A stretch of 64,000 bases of DNA from Epsilonproteobacteria bacterium (ex Lamellibrachia satsuma) (GCA_003934925.1 JQIX01000048.1:21372-85371), one strand, 5' to 3'; counted from the stretch's first letter, positions 34,425 to 43,183 are shown. Numbers and translations: made by a program. Notes: generated by a model from the letters alone, not told the origin.

Positions 34425-35218
34425 TGCAAGAGAAAAAAAGACGGCAGTTCATGAAGCAGGCAGCAGGGCTAGGTGTGCTTGGTGTTGCTGCTGCTGGCGG
34501 TATATGGGCAGCAAAGGATTTCAAGCTGAAAAAGGGAAGATTGCGTCCGCCCGGTGCTGTAGAGGAAGAGAAATATATCTCTATGTGTATCAAATGCGGT
34601 CAGTGTCTGCAGGTCTGCCCCTATGACTCGATCAAATTAGAGGATATTGACGGTAAAGCAGGGGTAGGGACTGCGTATATTGATCCGTTGGCACGCGGAT
34701 GTTACCTTTGTGAGGCATTTCCTTGTGTACTGGCCTGTCCTACCGGCGCATTGGATCATGAAGCCAATGTGATAGAAAAAGTACATATGGGTATGGCGAT
34801 CGTAGTCAATGAGAGTGCCTGTCTTGCATTGGATGGCAAGAAAGTGACCAAGGATATGATAGGAAGGATCTATGACCATACCGCAGTGATCTCTAAAGAA
34901 GAGAGAGTAAACAGAAAAGTGGAAATGTATGACAATGACACAGAAAAGGTAATGCTGCAAAAGACACTCCTGAAGAAGCTGAGCGAACAGGAGGGGAAAA
35001 GCTGCAGTCTTTGTGCAGATCTCTGCCCGTTTACACCCGATCCGAGTACCGCTATTGGTATGGTTGCCAAAAATGGCGGGCTTTTCCCTGAGATACGTGA
35101 TGCCTGTGTCGGATGCGGTGCCTGTGTAGAGCTTTGTCCTACCAAGGTATTGCAGATACTGCCATACGCAACTTACGCGGATGTATATGAAAAGAAAAAA
35201 GGAACGAACCATGCTTAG
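34424..35218 (+). CDS. nosG: NosG, NapG-like iron-sulfur protein
   Basis: A 264-residue ferredoxin with a twin-arginine-like leader (KKRRQFMKQAAGLGVLG), placing it in the periplasm. Cys motifs for [4Fe-4S] clusters: CIKCGQCLQVCP, CYLCEAFPCVLACP, CSLCADLCP and CVGCGACVELCP, suggesting four clusters. In the Wolinella model NosG/NosH pass electrons from menaquinol towards NosC and NosZ. It overlaps nosD by one base and nosC1 by eight. Confidence 0.93.
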   Translation: MQEKKRRQFMKQAAGLGVLGVAAAGGIWAAKDFKLKKGRLRPPGAVEEEKYISMCIKCGQCLQVCPYDSIKLEDIDGKAGVGTAYIDPLARGCYLCEAFPCVLACPTGALDHEANVIEKVHMGMAIVVNESACLALDGKKVTKDMIGRIYDHTAVISKEERVNRKVEMYDNDTEKVMLQKTLLKKLSEQEGKSCSLCADLCPFTPDPSTAIGMVAKNGGLFPEIRDACVGCGACVELCPTKVLQILPYATYADVYEKKKGTNHA

Positions 35219-35789
35219 AAGATCAGTGATCTTTTCATTGGGTGCAGCACTCTTGTTGTTGAGCGGCTGCAGCAATGAAAAAACAAAAACCCAGACAGAT
35301 GAAGTGGCAAGTTCTCAAGGGATCGTTGTGACAGAAGGTGCTGTAAAAGCGCTGAAAAAAGAGACAAAAAGCAAAGAGAACAGTGGACAGTTCTACTACT
35401 CTTATAACAAAGAGAATAATAAGGAGGAAGGTCAATATAATGCTGAAACTTCCAAAGTCAGAACAAAACTGGATGCCTACAGAGATATCCGCTCTCCTTA
35501 TGAAAGGGTGCAGATCACCCTTATGATCCAACAACTGAGTCCCGACTATCGTTTATTGTGTTCAGCATGTCATGATGACTATGCCAACGGTGTGATAGGC
35601 CCTGCACTTTTAGATAAGAATGCCACTTTCATTTTTAGTCAGATCCAGGCATTTAAAACGGGAGAAAAGAAAAATCCTCTCATGAAACAGTTGGTTAATC
35701 GTATTGATGAGAAACGACTCAAAGCGATCGCCAAAGAGATAGAGAGATTTAACAGACAAATTCAAGAGATGAGGAGTAAACAACAATGA
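35211..35789 (+). CDS. nosC1: Monohaem cytochrome c lipoprotein NosC1
   Basis: A 192-residue protein from ATG 35211 (AAAGGAAC upstream); an earlier in-frame ATG lies inside nosG without a ribosome binding site. The lipobox LLLLSGC suggests a lipoprotein anchored to a membrane. The haem site LLCSACHDDYANGVIGPAL is near residue 117. It is a likely electron carrier to the cytochrome domain of NosZ and overlaps nosC2 by four bases. Confidence 0.9.
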   Translation: MLRRSVIFSLGAALLLLSGCSNEKTKTQTDEVASSQGIVVTEGAVKALKKETKSKENSGQFYYSYNKENNKEEGQYNAETSKVRTKLDAYRDIRSPYERVQITLMIQQLSPDYRLLCSACHDDYANGVIGPALLDKNATFIFSQIQAFKTGEKKNPLMKQLVNRIDEKRLKAIAKEIERFNRQIQEMRSKQQ

Positions 35790-36322
35790 AGCATATCATA
35801 GCAGCAGTAGCAACACTATTGGCATTGGGAGCCATGTTTGTGGTGTATCAGTCAGACAAAGAAGTCAATAAAATGGGCGAGATCAGTAAAATGATCGCCA
35901 AATCACAGGTAAAAGTGAACCTGGGCAACAATGCACCTGTGGTACAGCAGCAGACCCAAACAGAGGCTGTATCCAATGAGGAAATAGAAAAAGAGCAAGC
36001 CAAAAAGAAAAAAGAGCTCGATGAGAAACTGAATGCACTTAAAAGCAAAGCAGGAAATATGGCAGCATTCAAAGTAAGTTCTTTGTATAAACAGAAGTGT
36101 TCTTCCTGCCATGGGGTGAACGGCGGAGGGATCATCGGGCCTAAACTCCTTGGTAAAAGTGCTGAGGAAGTACATCAGGCACTGACTGATTTTAAATCCG
36201 GCAAGAGAAAAAATTATGTTATGTATGGATTGCTCAGTAAAATGGATGAAGCGCAACTTAAATCACTCTCTGACGAGATAGGATCATTTGAGCAGAAACT
36301 TAAAGCGTATCAACAGCAGTAA
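35786..36322 (+). CDS. nosC2: Monohaem cytochrome c NosC2
   Basis: A 178-residue protein with an N-terminal hydrophobic signal/anchor (IIAAVATLLALGAMFVVY), a charged helical spacer (IEKEQAKKKKELDEKLNALK) and one haem site QKCSSCHGVNGGGIIGPKL near residue 105. Its haem region resembles NosC1 (GxIGPxLL), so the pair arose by duplication. It should relay electrons to NosZ. Confidence 0.9.
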   Translation: MKHIIAAVATLLALGAMFVVYQSDKEVNKMGEISKMIAKSQVKVNLGNNAPVVQQQTQTEAVSNEEIEKEQAKKKKELDEKLNALKSKAGNMAAFKVSSLYKQKCSSCHGVNGGGIIGPKLLGKSAEEVHQALTDFKSGKRKNYVMYGLLSKMDEAQLKSLSDEIGSFEQKLKAYQQQ

Positions 36323-36338
36323 TCTAAAAGGATAAGAG

Positions 36339-37250
36339 ATGGATAGATACAACAGCAGCATCAGGGAGATCGTGAATGCTTCTTTGTTAAGCACACTGTA
36401 CTATAAAACCAAAGAGGGTAAGTTCAGATTTACGATCAGAGCATGGAGATGGTTGAGTATTTTCATTATCAATCTGCTCTTTTTTCTTTCATTCCATATC
36501 GATATACAGATGCTTGAAGGGACACTCAATGGTTCAAGACTTTTCGGCTTCCACCTGATCGATCCTTTTACGGCACTGGAAATCTTTGCCGCAGAACACC
36601 ATTTTCACATTAATGTGATCATCGGATCTGTGACGCTGATCGTTTTTTATTTTCTCGTTGGGGGGAAAGCCTACTGTTCATGGGTCTGTCCTTACGGTTT
36701 TCTCAGTGAGATAGGGGAGCGTATCCATCAGATACTGATACGCAAAAAGATCATCAAAGAACATAAATTCAATCCTAATGTGCGTTTCGTCTTTTGGGCT
36801 ATTTTCCTCATCGCTGCAGCTATAGACGGCTATCTTGTCTTTGAAGTGATCAACCCTATAGGGTATGTCAGCCGAGCCATTACCTATGGATGGAGTTTGG
36901 CATTTATCTGGGTCTTTGTCGTGCTTGGTATAGAGATATTTTATTCCAGAAGGGCATGGTGTAAATATGTTTGTCCTGTAGGAACAACGTACAATATGCT
37001 GGGTTGGGTAAGCATGACAAAAGTCCAGTGGGATATGAACAAATGTGATCACTGCGGTGCCTGTTTGAATGCCTGTTTTGAAGACCATGTATTGGAATTT
37101 ATTAAACCCAAACATGATAAAGAGCGTGCAGAAAAAGGGGTAGAAAAACAGCTGGTGGTCAATGGGGATTGCACGATGTGCGGCAGATGTTTTGATGTCT
37201 GCCATACGGATGCTTATAATTATGAATTCAGACTGAAGGATCTTGTTTAG
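36339..37250 (+). CDS. nosH: NosH, NapH-like membrane ferredoxin
   Basis: A 303-residue polytopic membrane protein with about four membrane segments. Two conserved Cys motifs flank the membrane part (YCSWVCPYGFLSEIGERI and WCKYVCPVGTTYNMLG), and two [4Fe-4S] ferredoxin motifs are near the end (CDHCGACLNACF, CTMCGRCFDVCH). It probably acts with NosG as a menaquinol dehydrogenase. The stop abuts the nosF start. Confidence 0.93.
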   Translation: MDRYNSSIREIVNASLLSTLYYKTKEGKFRFTIRAWRWLSIFIINLLFFLSFHIDIQMLEGTLNGSRLFGFHLIDPFTALEIFAAEHHFHINVIIGSVTLIVFYFLVGGKAYCSWVCPYGFLSEIGERIHQILIRKKIIKEHKFNPNVRFVFWAIFLIAAAIDGYLVFEVINPIGYVSRAITYGWSLAFIWVFVVLGIEIFYSRRAWCKYVCPVGTTYNMLGWVSMTKVQWDMNKCDHCGACLNACFEDHVLEFIKPKHDKERAEKGVEKQLVVNGDCTMCGRCFDVCHTDAYNYEFRLKDLV

Positions 37251-37892
37251 ATGTTGGCCATTGCTAAAAATGTTACAAAAAGCTTTATGGGTACGAAGGT
37301 GCTTGACAGTGTGAACCTTACTGTCGGTGAGGGTGACCGTATTGCAATGATGGGCCCCAATGGTGCAGGTAAGACTACTATAGTACGCGCATTGCTTGGT
37401 TTTTACCATATTGACAGCGGAGAGATAAAGGTCAATGGCGCAGATCCGATCAAAAACAGGGTGGATGTGCTGAAAAATATCAGTTTTATCCCTCAGTTGC
37501 CACCTCCGGTAAAATTGAGTATTGAGGAGTTACTCTCTTTTGTAGAGAAAAGTTCCGATATTTCAAGAGAAAAAATATTTGCAGAATCAAACAGGATGGA
37601 CTTGGATCTGAAAAATCAGCTGAAAAAACCGTTCTTCAAACTTTCCGGGGGGATGAAACAGAAACTTCTCATTGCTATTGCACTCTCAAAAAAAAGTAAT
37701 TTACTTATTTTTGATGAGCCTACCGCAAACCTTGATCCCAAAGGTAGAGAAAAGTTCTATGAGTTACTCACAGAGATCGATCCGGCATGTTCTACGCTTT
37801 TTATTACCCATAGACTTGATGAAATAGAGGGATTGGTCAATCGAAAAATCTATATGGATCTGGGAAAGGTGGTAGAAGATGAAAAAATTTAG
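37251..37892 (+). CDS. nosF: ABC transporter ATP-binding protein NosF
   Basis: A 213-residue cytoplasmic ATPase partnering with NosY. Walker A is GPNGAGKTT, the signature is KLSGGMKQKLLIAIAL, Walker B LLIFDEPTANLDP and the switch His is in FITHRLDE. NosFY with NosD is thought to move a sulfur species or copper-site component during CuZ assembly. It overlaps the nosL start by 14 bases. Confidence 0.94.
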   Translation: MLAIAKNVTKSFMGTKVLDSVNLTVGEGDRIAMMGPNGAGKTTIVRALLGFYHIDSGEIKVNGADPIKNRVDVLKNISFIPQLPPPVKLSIEELLSFVEKSSDISREKIFAESNRMDLDLKNQLKKPFFKLSGGMKQKLLIAIALSKKSNLLIFDEPTANLDPKGREKFYELLTEIDPACSTLFITHRLDEIEGLVNRKIYMDLGKVVEDEKI

Positions 37893-38349
37893 TTTTCTTT
37901 TTTTTACACTCTTCCTTCTGTTTGGATTTTCAGGATGCCAAAAGAAACCCATCGGCGGTGTGCAGCAGATGCACTGGGACAGAGATATGTGCGAACGCTG
38001 CAAAATGGCGATCAGTGAGCGGAAGTTTGCCGTGCAGATCATCGATCCCAAAACAGGAAAAGATTATAAATTTGACGATCTGGGCTGTGCAGTGCTTTGG
38101 CTGAAGGAAGAGAAAATACCTTGGGCCAAACAGGCGATCATCTGGATCACCGACGCAAAAACAGGTGCGTGGATGGATGCCAGAAAGGCAAAATATGTGA
38201 ATAATGCCATTACCCCTATGGCCTACGGTTTTGCAGCTTATTCTAATGCAACGCTTCCCAAGGGAGCCAAAGTATTTGACTATCCTTATGTGGCTAAAAA
38301 AATTGAAGAGATAGAGAAAGAAAATTCAACAAAAGTAAAGGCATACTAA
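37879..38349 (+). CDS. nosL: NosL copper-chaperone lipoprotein (paralogue 1)
   Basis: A 156-residue lipoprotein with lipobox LLFGFSGC. The NosL core is present: MCERCKMAISERKFAVQII, DYKFDDLGCAVLWLKE and the PMAYGFAAY end motif. NosL binds Cu(I) and delivers it to apo-NosZ. This is the canonical copy, between nosF and nosY. Four further NosL-domain genes follow within 8 kb. Confidence 0.92.
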   Translation: MKKFSFLFFTLFLLFGFSGCQKKPIGGVQQMHWDRDMCERCKMAISERKFAVQIIDPKTGKDYKFDDLGCAVLWLKEEKIPWAKQAIIWITDAKTGAWMDARKAKYVNNAITPMAYGFAAYSNATLPKGAKVFDYPYVAKKIEEIEKENSTKVKAY

Positions 38350-39176
38350 TGAAAAATCTTTTACTCATTGCTTATTTGGATGTAAAAGAATCCCTGCGCT
38401 CAAAATGGTTTTATGTTTATTCTGTGGTCTTTGGCGGACTGATGGCTCTCTTTTTCATTACCGGGGTCTCTGACTCTGTAGTAATGGGCTTTACAGGGCT
38501 TAGCCGTATGCTGCTTATCTTTATACAGGTGACTATTATCATTTTGCCGATCTTTATTTTGATCACCACGGTGAAATCCATCTCTGGTGACAGAGAGAGT
38601 AATGTACTGGAGTATATGCTCTCTTTCCCTGTCTCCTTGAAAGATTATTATTGGGGGAAGATGCTGGGGCGCTTTGCTACGGTTTTTCTGCCTGTATTTT
38701 TCGCATTGATCCTGGGGGTGATTTTTGGAATGATGAAAGGAGGAGCCCTCCCGTGGAAGATGATCTTTCTCTACTCAGCGCTGCTGTTCTCTTTAAGTTT
38801 TGTCTTTTTGGGATTGGCATTTTTTCTTTCAACCATACTCAAGTCAACCGATATAGCTTTGGGAGCCTCTTTTGTCGTCTGGATCGTTCTGTTGGCATTT
38901 ATTGATATTGCACTCATGGGCTTGATGCTGCAAAACAGAGTGAGTGATGAACTAGTGATTACCCTGGCAATGCTAAACCCTATAGAAGTATTCCGTATCG
39001 GGGCGATCTCACTGTTTGACCCTGAGCTGACAGTGATAGGACCGGTAGCCTATTACCTGCTTGATACGCTTGGATCGGTATGGTTGATCGTCTATTCTTT
39101 TGTTTACCCTATTGTGATAGGATTACTACTCTCTTATTTAGGGTATATTGCATTTAGAAAAAAAGATCTTTTGTAA
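38349..39176 (+). CDS. nosY: ABC transporter permease NosY
   Basis: A 275-residue ABC-2-type permease with six membrane segments and the cytoplasmic-side GDRESNVLEYMLSFPVSLKDYYWGK loop typical of this class. With NosF and NosD it matures NosZ. It overlaps nosL by one base. Confidence 0.93.
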   Translation: MKNLLLIAYLDVKESLRSKWFYVYSVVFGGLMALFFITGVSDSVVMGFTGLSRMLLIFIQVTIIILPIFILITTVKSISGDRESNVLEYMLSFPVSLKDYYWGKMLGRFATVFLPVFFALILGVIFGMMKGGALPWKMIFLYSALLFSLSFVFLGLAFFLSTILKSTDIALGASFVVWIVLLAFIDIALMGLMLQNRVSDELVITLAMLNPIEVFRIGAISLFDPELTVIGPVAYYLLDTLGSVWLIVYSFVYPIVIGLLLSYLGYIAFRKKDLL

Positions 39177-39185
39177 GGAAAAACG

Positions 39186-39698
39186 ATGAAAAAAATAATT
39201 TTACTGATCTGTTTAGGTACACTTTTGATGGCAGAACAGCCACAGCCTTTTAAAGCAAAAGCGGTTCAACCCACACAGCCTTTTACAGGCAAAATCATGC
39301 AACTGCAGCAAAAGCTTGATCCTATGTTTGGTATCCCTTTAGATAAATATCCGAAATGGCATGCCGAAGCCCTGCTTAAAAACGGACATAAAGCAGAATT
39401 TATCTCTGTAAAATCCATGATGCAGGTCTATTTGCATCAGGAGTATTTCCTTAAACGAAATCTGCTTGAAGACAAGATAGATAAGATCTATGTAAAAGAT
39501 TATCTTACCGGAGAAAAAGCAGATGCCAAAGAGGCAGTATATGTTTTTGGAAGCAGGATCGTAGGACCACACGGTGATGATTTGATTCCGTTTGCCTCTG
39601 AAACAAATGCAAAGCTGTTCATGATGAAGAACGGTGGCACAAAATTGCTGCCTTACTCTAAAATAACAGCAGGATTATTAAGATACCTGGATATGTAA
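39186..39698 (+). CDS. NosL-like protein lacking the copper cysteines (paralogue 2)
   Basis: A 170-residue periplasmic protein with signal MKKIILLICLGTLLMAE. The segment LDPMFGIPLDKYPKWHAEAL aligns with CPVCGMFVSKYPKWAAMM of the paralogue at 41085, but both Cys are replaced (Asp and Phe) and the Met is Ile. The later part fits as well (KEAVYVFGSRIVGPHGDDLIPFASE against KEAFYVLDADVFGPMGHELIAFKD). It keeps the fold but probably cannot bind copper the same way. It starts nine bases after nosY. Confidence 0.8.
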   Translation: MKKIILLICLGTLLMAEQPQPFKAKAVQPTQPFTGKIMQLQQKLDPMFGIPLDKYPKWHAEALLKNGHKAEFISVKSMMQVYLHQEYFLKRNLLEDKIDKIYVKDYLTGEKADAKEAVYVFGSRIVGPHGDDLIPFASETNAKLFMMKNGGTKLLPYSKITAGLLRYLDM

Positions 39699-39710
39699 AA
39701 GGAAAAGAAA

Positions 39711-40232
39711 ATGAAAAGACCAGAGCCCATCAACGAAGAGATAGAACTTAAAAATAATGTCTATATAGAGAGTGATACCGATCTTAAGGGAATTATTACT
39801 TATGTCAATGACTATTTTGCAGAAATTTCCGGATATACAAAAGAGGAACTGCTTGGGCAACCACACAGTATCGTACGTCATCCCGATATGCCCAAAGTAC
39901 TTTTCAAGATACTCTGGGACCGTATCCAAAGCGGACATAATTTTGTAGCAGCAATAAAAAACCTCGCCAAAGACGGAAGATATTACTGGGTTTTTACAGA
40001 TTTTGACCTGATCAAAGATGAGAATGGTGAAATTACAGGGTATAAAGCTTCAAGAAAGAAGATATCCAAACATGTAACTGATATACTTGATCCTCTCTAC
40101 AAGAAACTCGTTGAGGTTGAAAAAGAGGGAGGGATGGAAGCATCAGAAAAATATTTGAATGATTTTTTAAAATCCCACGGAGATGATATCTCGGTTGATA
40201 ATATGCTTGAGGAAATTCATAGACTTTATTAA
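39711..40232 (+). CDS. PAS-domain signalling protein
   Basis: A 173-residue cytoplasmic protein. Residues about 15-120 are a PAS domain of the Aer type (DLKGIITYVNDYFAEISGYTKEEL, HSIVRHPDMP, GRYYWVFTDFDLIKDENGEITGY). A helical tail follows, with no output domain such as HAMP or methyl-accepting region. Aer-type PAS domains may hold FAD and sense redox state. Its place inside the nos block suggests redox sensing tied to N2O respiration, an inference. Confidence 0.85.
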   Translation: MKRPEPINEEIELKNNVYIESDTDLKGIITYVNDYFAEISGYTKEELLGQPHSIVRHPDMPKVLFKILWDRIQSGHNFVAAIKNLAKDGRYYWVFTDFDLIKDENGEITGYKASRKKISKHVTDILDPLYKKLVEVEKEGGMEASEKYLNDFLKSHGDDISVDNMLEEIHRLY

Positions 40233-40245
40233 CACTAATTTAACA
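40229..40245 (+). promoter_or_regulatory. Direct-repeat motif TTAACA-N5-TTAACA before a NosL-fusion gene
   Basis: TTAACA (40229-40234), CTAAT, TTAACA (40240-40245), overlapping the stop of the PAS gene. A likely -10 box (TAATAT, 40255-40260) follows. The 16-base core recurs reversed at the nosZ promoter. Confidence 0.5.
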
Positions 40246-40287
40246 CTACTATATTAATATAAGTTATCAAAAATATAAGGATATGAA

Positions 40288-41025
40288 ATGAAAAAATTGT
40301 TATTTGCTTTATTGGCATTGGGAGCAATGATAAACTTCTCACATGCTGAAATGAAATGCGCGGCAGGTAAATGTGGAGCTGCAATGAAACAGGCAGGTCA
40401 TCCAAAAAAAATGATGAAAATGTTCCAGGCGGTACCCAAAGGCAAAGCAACACTTTTACAAGAGGGTAAAGCAAAAGCATTTTGTCCTGAATGCGGTATG
40501 ACACTTCCAATGTTCTATAAGACAAATCATGCAGCAACGGTAGATGGTAAAGTAAAGCAGTATTGTTCTATTCACTGTATGGTTGAAGATATGCAAAAAG
40601 GTTCAAAATTAACCAATATTAAAGTCGTAGATGTAACAAGTCTTAAATTCATCCCTGCAGAAAAGGCTTTCTATGTTGTAGGAAGCCGTAAAAAAGGTAC
40701 GATGACAGCAGTGAGTAAATATGCCTTTGCCAGTAAAGCAGAGGCAGAAGCCTTTGCAAAAGCAAACGGTGGAAAAGTGACCGATTTCAAAGGGGCATTG
40801 GAAGCTGCCAAAGCAGATTTTGCCAAAGACAGTAAAATGATTGCAAAAAAACAGGCAATGATGGCACAAAAAGGTAAAATGATGTATGGTAAAATGTGTC
40901 AGAAAACCGATAAGAAGTTTGCTTCTACTGCTGAAGCCAAGGCATTCATCATAGACAATAAACTTTGTAAAGGTCTTAACGGTAAGCAGTTGCAGGCAGT
41001 CGGACTTTATCTGAAAAACAGATAA
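40288..41025 (+). CDS. NosL domain followed by a Cys-containing C-terminal module (paralogue 3)
   Basis: A 245-residue periplasmic protein with signal peptide (to about residue 20) and an early Cys pair (MKCAAGKCG). The NosL-type domain (residues 65-165) has FCPECGMTLPMFYKTNHAAT, QYCSIHCMVEDM and KAFYVVGSRKKGTM. A Lys/Met-rich linker leads to a 45-residue end module MCQKTDKKFASTAEAKAF...LCKGLNGKQLQAVGLYL. The same module lies at the other end of the NosL domain in the next gene. It resembles the last part of a cytochrome c fold without CxxCH. Copper handling is inferred. Confidence 0.8.
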   Translation: MKKLLFALLALGAMINFSHAEMKCAAGKCGAAMKQAGHPKKMMKMFQAVPKGKATLLQEGKAKAFCPECGMTLPMFYKTNHAATVDGKVKQYCSIHCMVEDMQKGSKLTNIKVVDVTSLKFIPAEKAFYVVGSRKKGTMTAVSKYAFASKAEAEAFAKANGGKVTDFKGALEAAKADFAKDSKMIAKKQAMMAQKGKMMYGKMCQKTDKKFASTAEAKAFIIDNKLCKGLNGKQLQAVGLYLKNR

Positions 41026-41084
41026 TAGATTACGCTCTTTTACTCAATGAGAAAAAGAGCTTTTAACAATAAAAAAGGATAGTT

Positions 41085-41759
41085 TTGTCAAAAATTATTT
41101 TTATAGCATTATGGAGTATTGTATTTCTCTTTGCAGATCAGAGTAGTGCTATCAAAGCAATGAAACTCGCCCAAAAAGGTGAACGCATTGCCAAAGTAAT
41201 GTGCGACCAAAGTAAACTTCCTCAAGCAACAGGTACTGTAGAGGCGATAAAAAAAGAGATCAAAGCTTCTCACGCCTGTAGGCATCTATCCTCTTTCAAA
41301 CTCGAAGCTGTAGCCTATTATCTACAGCAGGGGAGTGTAAAAGAAAAGAGTCGTCATCTGACAGTACCTGCAGATGCAAAATGTCCGGTATGCGGTATGT
41401 TCGTTTCAAAATATCCAAAGTGGGCTGCCATGATGAAACATGATGGCAAAGTCTATTATTTTGATGGGGTAAAAGATATGATGAAATATTATATCTTCGA
41501 TGGAGATTTTCCGTATGACCGTACCCATATCTCTGAAATGATCGTAAGTGATTACTATACCATAGAAGAAATCCCTGCCAAAGAGGCTTTTTATGTGTTG
41601 GATGCAGATGTATTCGGCCCGATGGGGCATGAGCTTATTGCCTTTAAGGACAAAAAGAGTGCACAAACATTCATGGCTGAACATCATGGTAAAGCCATCG
41701 TGAGATTTGATGAGATTACCGATAAAATGGTCATGGCATTAGACGGAATAGAACAGTAA
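41085..41759 (+). CDS. Cys-containing N-terminal module followed by NosL domain (paralogue 4)
   Basis: A 224-residue protein starting at TTG 41085 (AAAGGAT upstream). After a signal peptide comes the short module VMCDQSKLPQATGTVEAI...CRHLSSFKLEAVAYYLQQG (about 35-85), then a NosL domain with KCPVCGMFVSKYPKWAAMM, YYFDGVKDMMKYY and KEAFYVLDADVFGPMGHEL. The order is the reverse of the previous gene. It is followed immediately (0-base gap) by a small exported protein. Confidence 0.8.
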   Translation: MSKIIFIALWSIVFLFADQSSAIKAMKLAQKGERIAKVMCDQSKLPQATGTVEAIKKEIKASHACRHLSSFKLEAVAYYLQQGSVKEKSRHLTVPADAKCPVCGMFVSKYPKWAAMMKHDGKVYYFDGVKDMMKYYIFDGDFPYDRTHISEMIVSDYYTIEEIPAKEAFYVLDADVFGPMGHELIAFKDKKSAQTFMAEHHGKAIVRFDEITDKMVMALDGIEQ

Positions 41760-42014
41760 ATGACCAAGCCTTTTTTTGTGTTGGTGATGCTGTTGGCTCT
41801 GTCGGTAGGTCTGGTAGCGGTGCATTATCTGCAATACGATAGAAAAACACCACAGGAGGCATTGCAGGAGATCAGTGCTATAACAGATTTTTCTTCTCCC
41901 GCATTAAGTGTGTCATATTATGAACCGAGGATACTTTTTTATGAAACTGCTTCAAACCCTGCCTATCCCCGGATGCAGGCATTGAACAGAATGGATTTTG
42001 TCTATGGAAAATAG
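41760..42014 (+). CDS. Small membrane-anchored protein, unknown
   Basis: An 84-residue protein with an N-terminal membrane segment or signal (FFVLVMLLALSVGLVAVHYL) and a short extracytoplasmic part rich in aromatic residues (SVSYYEPRILFYET). It abuts the upstream NosL-domain gene and overlaps the permease gene, so translation is probably coupled. Nothing else can be said about its function. Confidence 0.7.
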   Translation: MTKPFFVLVMLLALSVGLVAVHYLQYDRKTPQEALQEISAITDFSSPALSVSYYEPRILFYETASNPAYPRMQALNRMDFVYGK

Positions 42015-43182
42015 TGCTTTTTTACATTTTTTGACCCTTTTGTTGTTTAAGCAAAGGAGTAAACATATCGGAGCAGTACTGATCTCAGTGATCATCATTT
42101 TTCTCTTAAGTGCAGTACTGTTCCTCTCTTCGTCTTTACAGCATTCTCTTTTGTCTGCACTCCATAAGCAGGGAGATTTTACTGTGACAAGAGTACAGGC
42201 AGGAAAACCTGTCAATACGCCTGTTGAGTGGGTAGATAAAATACTTGATATTAATGGTGTTACACAGGTGGCATCCCGGGTATACGGAAGATACTTCTTT
42301 GCTCCGAGAGAAAAGTCTTTTTTGGTGGTCGGTATCGATCTTTTTGATAAACAGAACAATCAGGCACTGCAAACACTTTTAAAAGATGTGGATCTGAAAC
42401 GTTTTCTGTCCAAAGACAGCATGCTGGTGGGCGAGGGTGTCAGGAAGTTTCTTCAGACACACTATTTCAAAGATGATTTTACGTTTAAAACACCCAAAGG
42501 CACATTTAAAAAAGTAAACATCTATCAAACACTCCCCCGGCAAGCCGATCTTATGGCTAACGATATGATCATTATGCCTATAGACTTGGCAAGAGAGATC
42601 TTTGGCCTGGGAGAAGATGAGGTGACCGATATTACCTTTAATGTTCCCAATGATGCTGAATGGGACAATATTATCAGCAAACTGCACCTTCTCTTCTATG
42701 ATGTTCGTGTCATAGAAAAAAGAGAAGTGAAAAAAGCCTACGAGAACCTCTATAACTACAAGGGAGGACTCTTCCTGATCCTCTATCTGGTAAGTATTGT
42801 CACTTTTATGCTGATATTGTATCAGCGGTATTCCATGGTTTACTCCACAGAGCGAAAAGAGATAGGGATCCTTCGTGCGGTAGGCTGGAGTATTAAAGAT
42901 ATTTTGAAATTGAAATTTTATGAAAATCTGGTGATTGTTATGATAAGTTTTATCATAGGCGTTGTATTGGCATACCTGTATGTGTTTGTATGGGATGCAC
43001 CATTGTTGAGCCATATTTTCCTGGGAGGTTCCAATCTTGCCAATCATGTTACCTTTATACCGCTTGTCAAGTTTGGGGTACTGGGGTCAATCTTTCTTTT
43101 TTATGCAGTTCCATTTTTGGCAGCCGTATTGATCCCTGCATGGAAGATTGCAGTGACACCGCCCAAGGAGGCGATGCAGTGA
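42004..43182 (+). CDS. FtsX/MacB-type ABC transporter permease
   Basis: A 392-residue permease. One N-terminal membrane segment (HIGAVLISVIIIFLLSAVLFL), a large periplasmic domain, then three membrane segments, with the FtsX-type loop STERKEIGILRAVGWSIKDI. This class does not transport in the usual way but drives periplasmic or lipoprotein processes (LolCE, MacB). ATG 42004 is used; a TTG two codons upstream is possible. The matching ATPase follows 103 bases later, after a heptamer repeat. Its partner may be the NosL-type lipoproteins around it. Confidence 0.85.
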   Translation: MENSAFLHFLTLLLFKQRSKHIGAVLISVIIIFLLSAVLFLSSSLQHSLLSALHKQGDFTVTRVQAGKPVNTPVEWVDKILDINGVTQVASRVYGRYFFAPREKSFLVVGIDLFDKQNNQALQTLLKDVDLKRFLSKDSMLVGEGVRKFLQTHYFKDDFTFKTPKGTFKKVNIYQTLPRQADLMANDMIIMPIDLAREIFGLGEDEVTDITFNVPNDAEWDNIISKLHLLFYDVRVIEKREVKKAYENLYNYKGGLFLILYLVSIVTFMLILYQRYSMVYSTERKEIGILRAVGWSIKDILKLKFYENLVIVMISFIIGVVLAYLYVFVWDAPLLSHIFLGGSNLANHVTFIPLVKFGVLGSIFLFYAVPFLAAVLIPAWKIAVTPPKEAMQ

Positions 43183-43183
43183 T

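Noticed and set aside
36678..37409. 243-codon minus-strand frame across nosH and nosF
   Set aside because: Both plus-strand genes have complete motifs in this stretch; the complement shows none.
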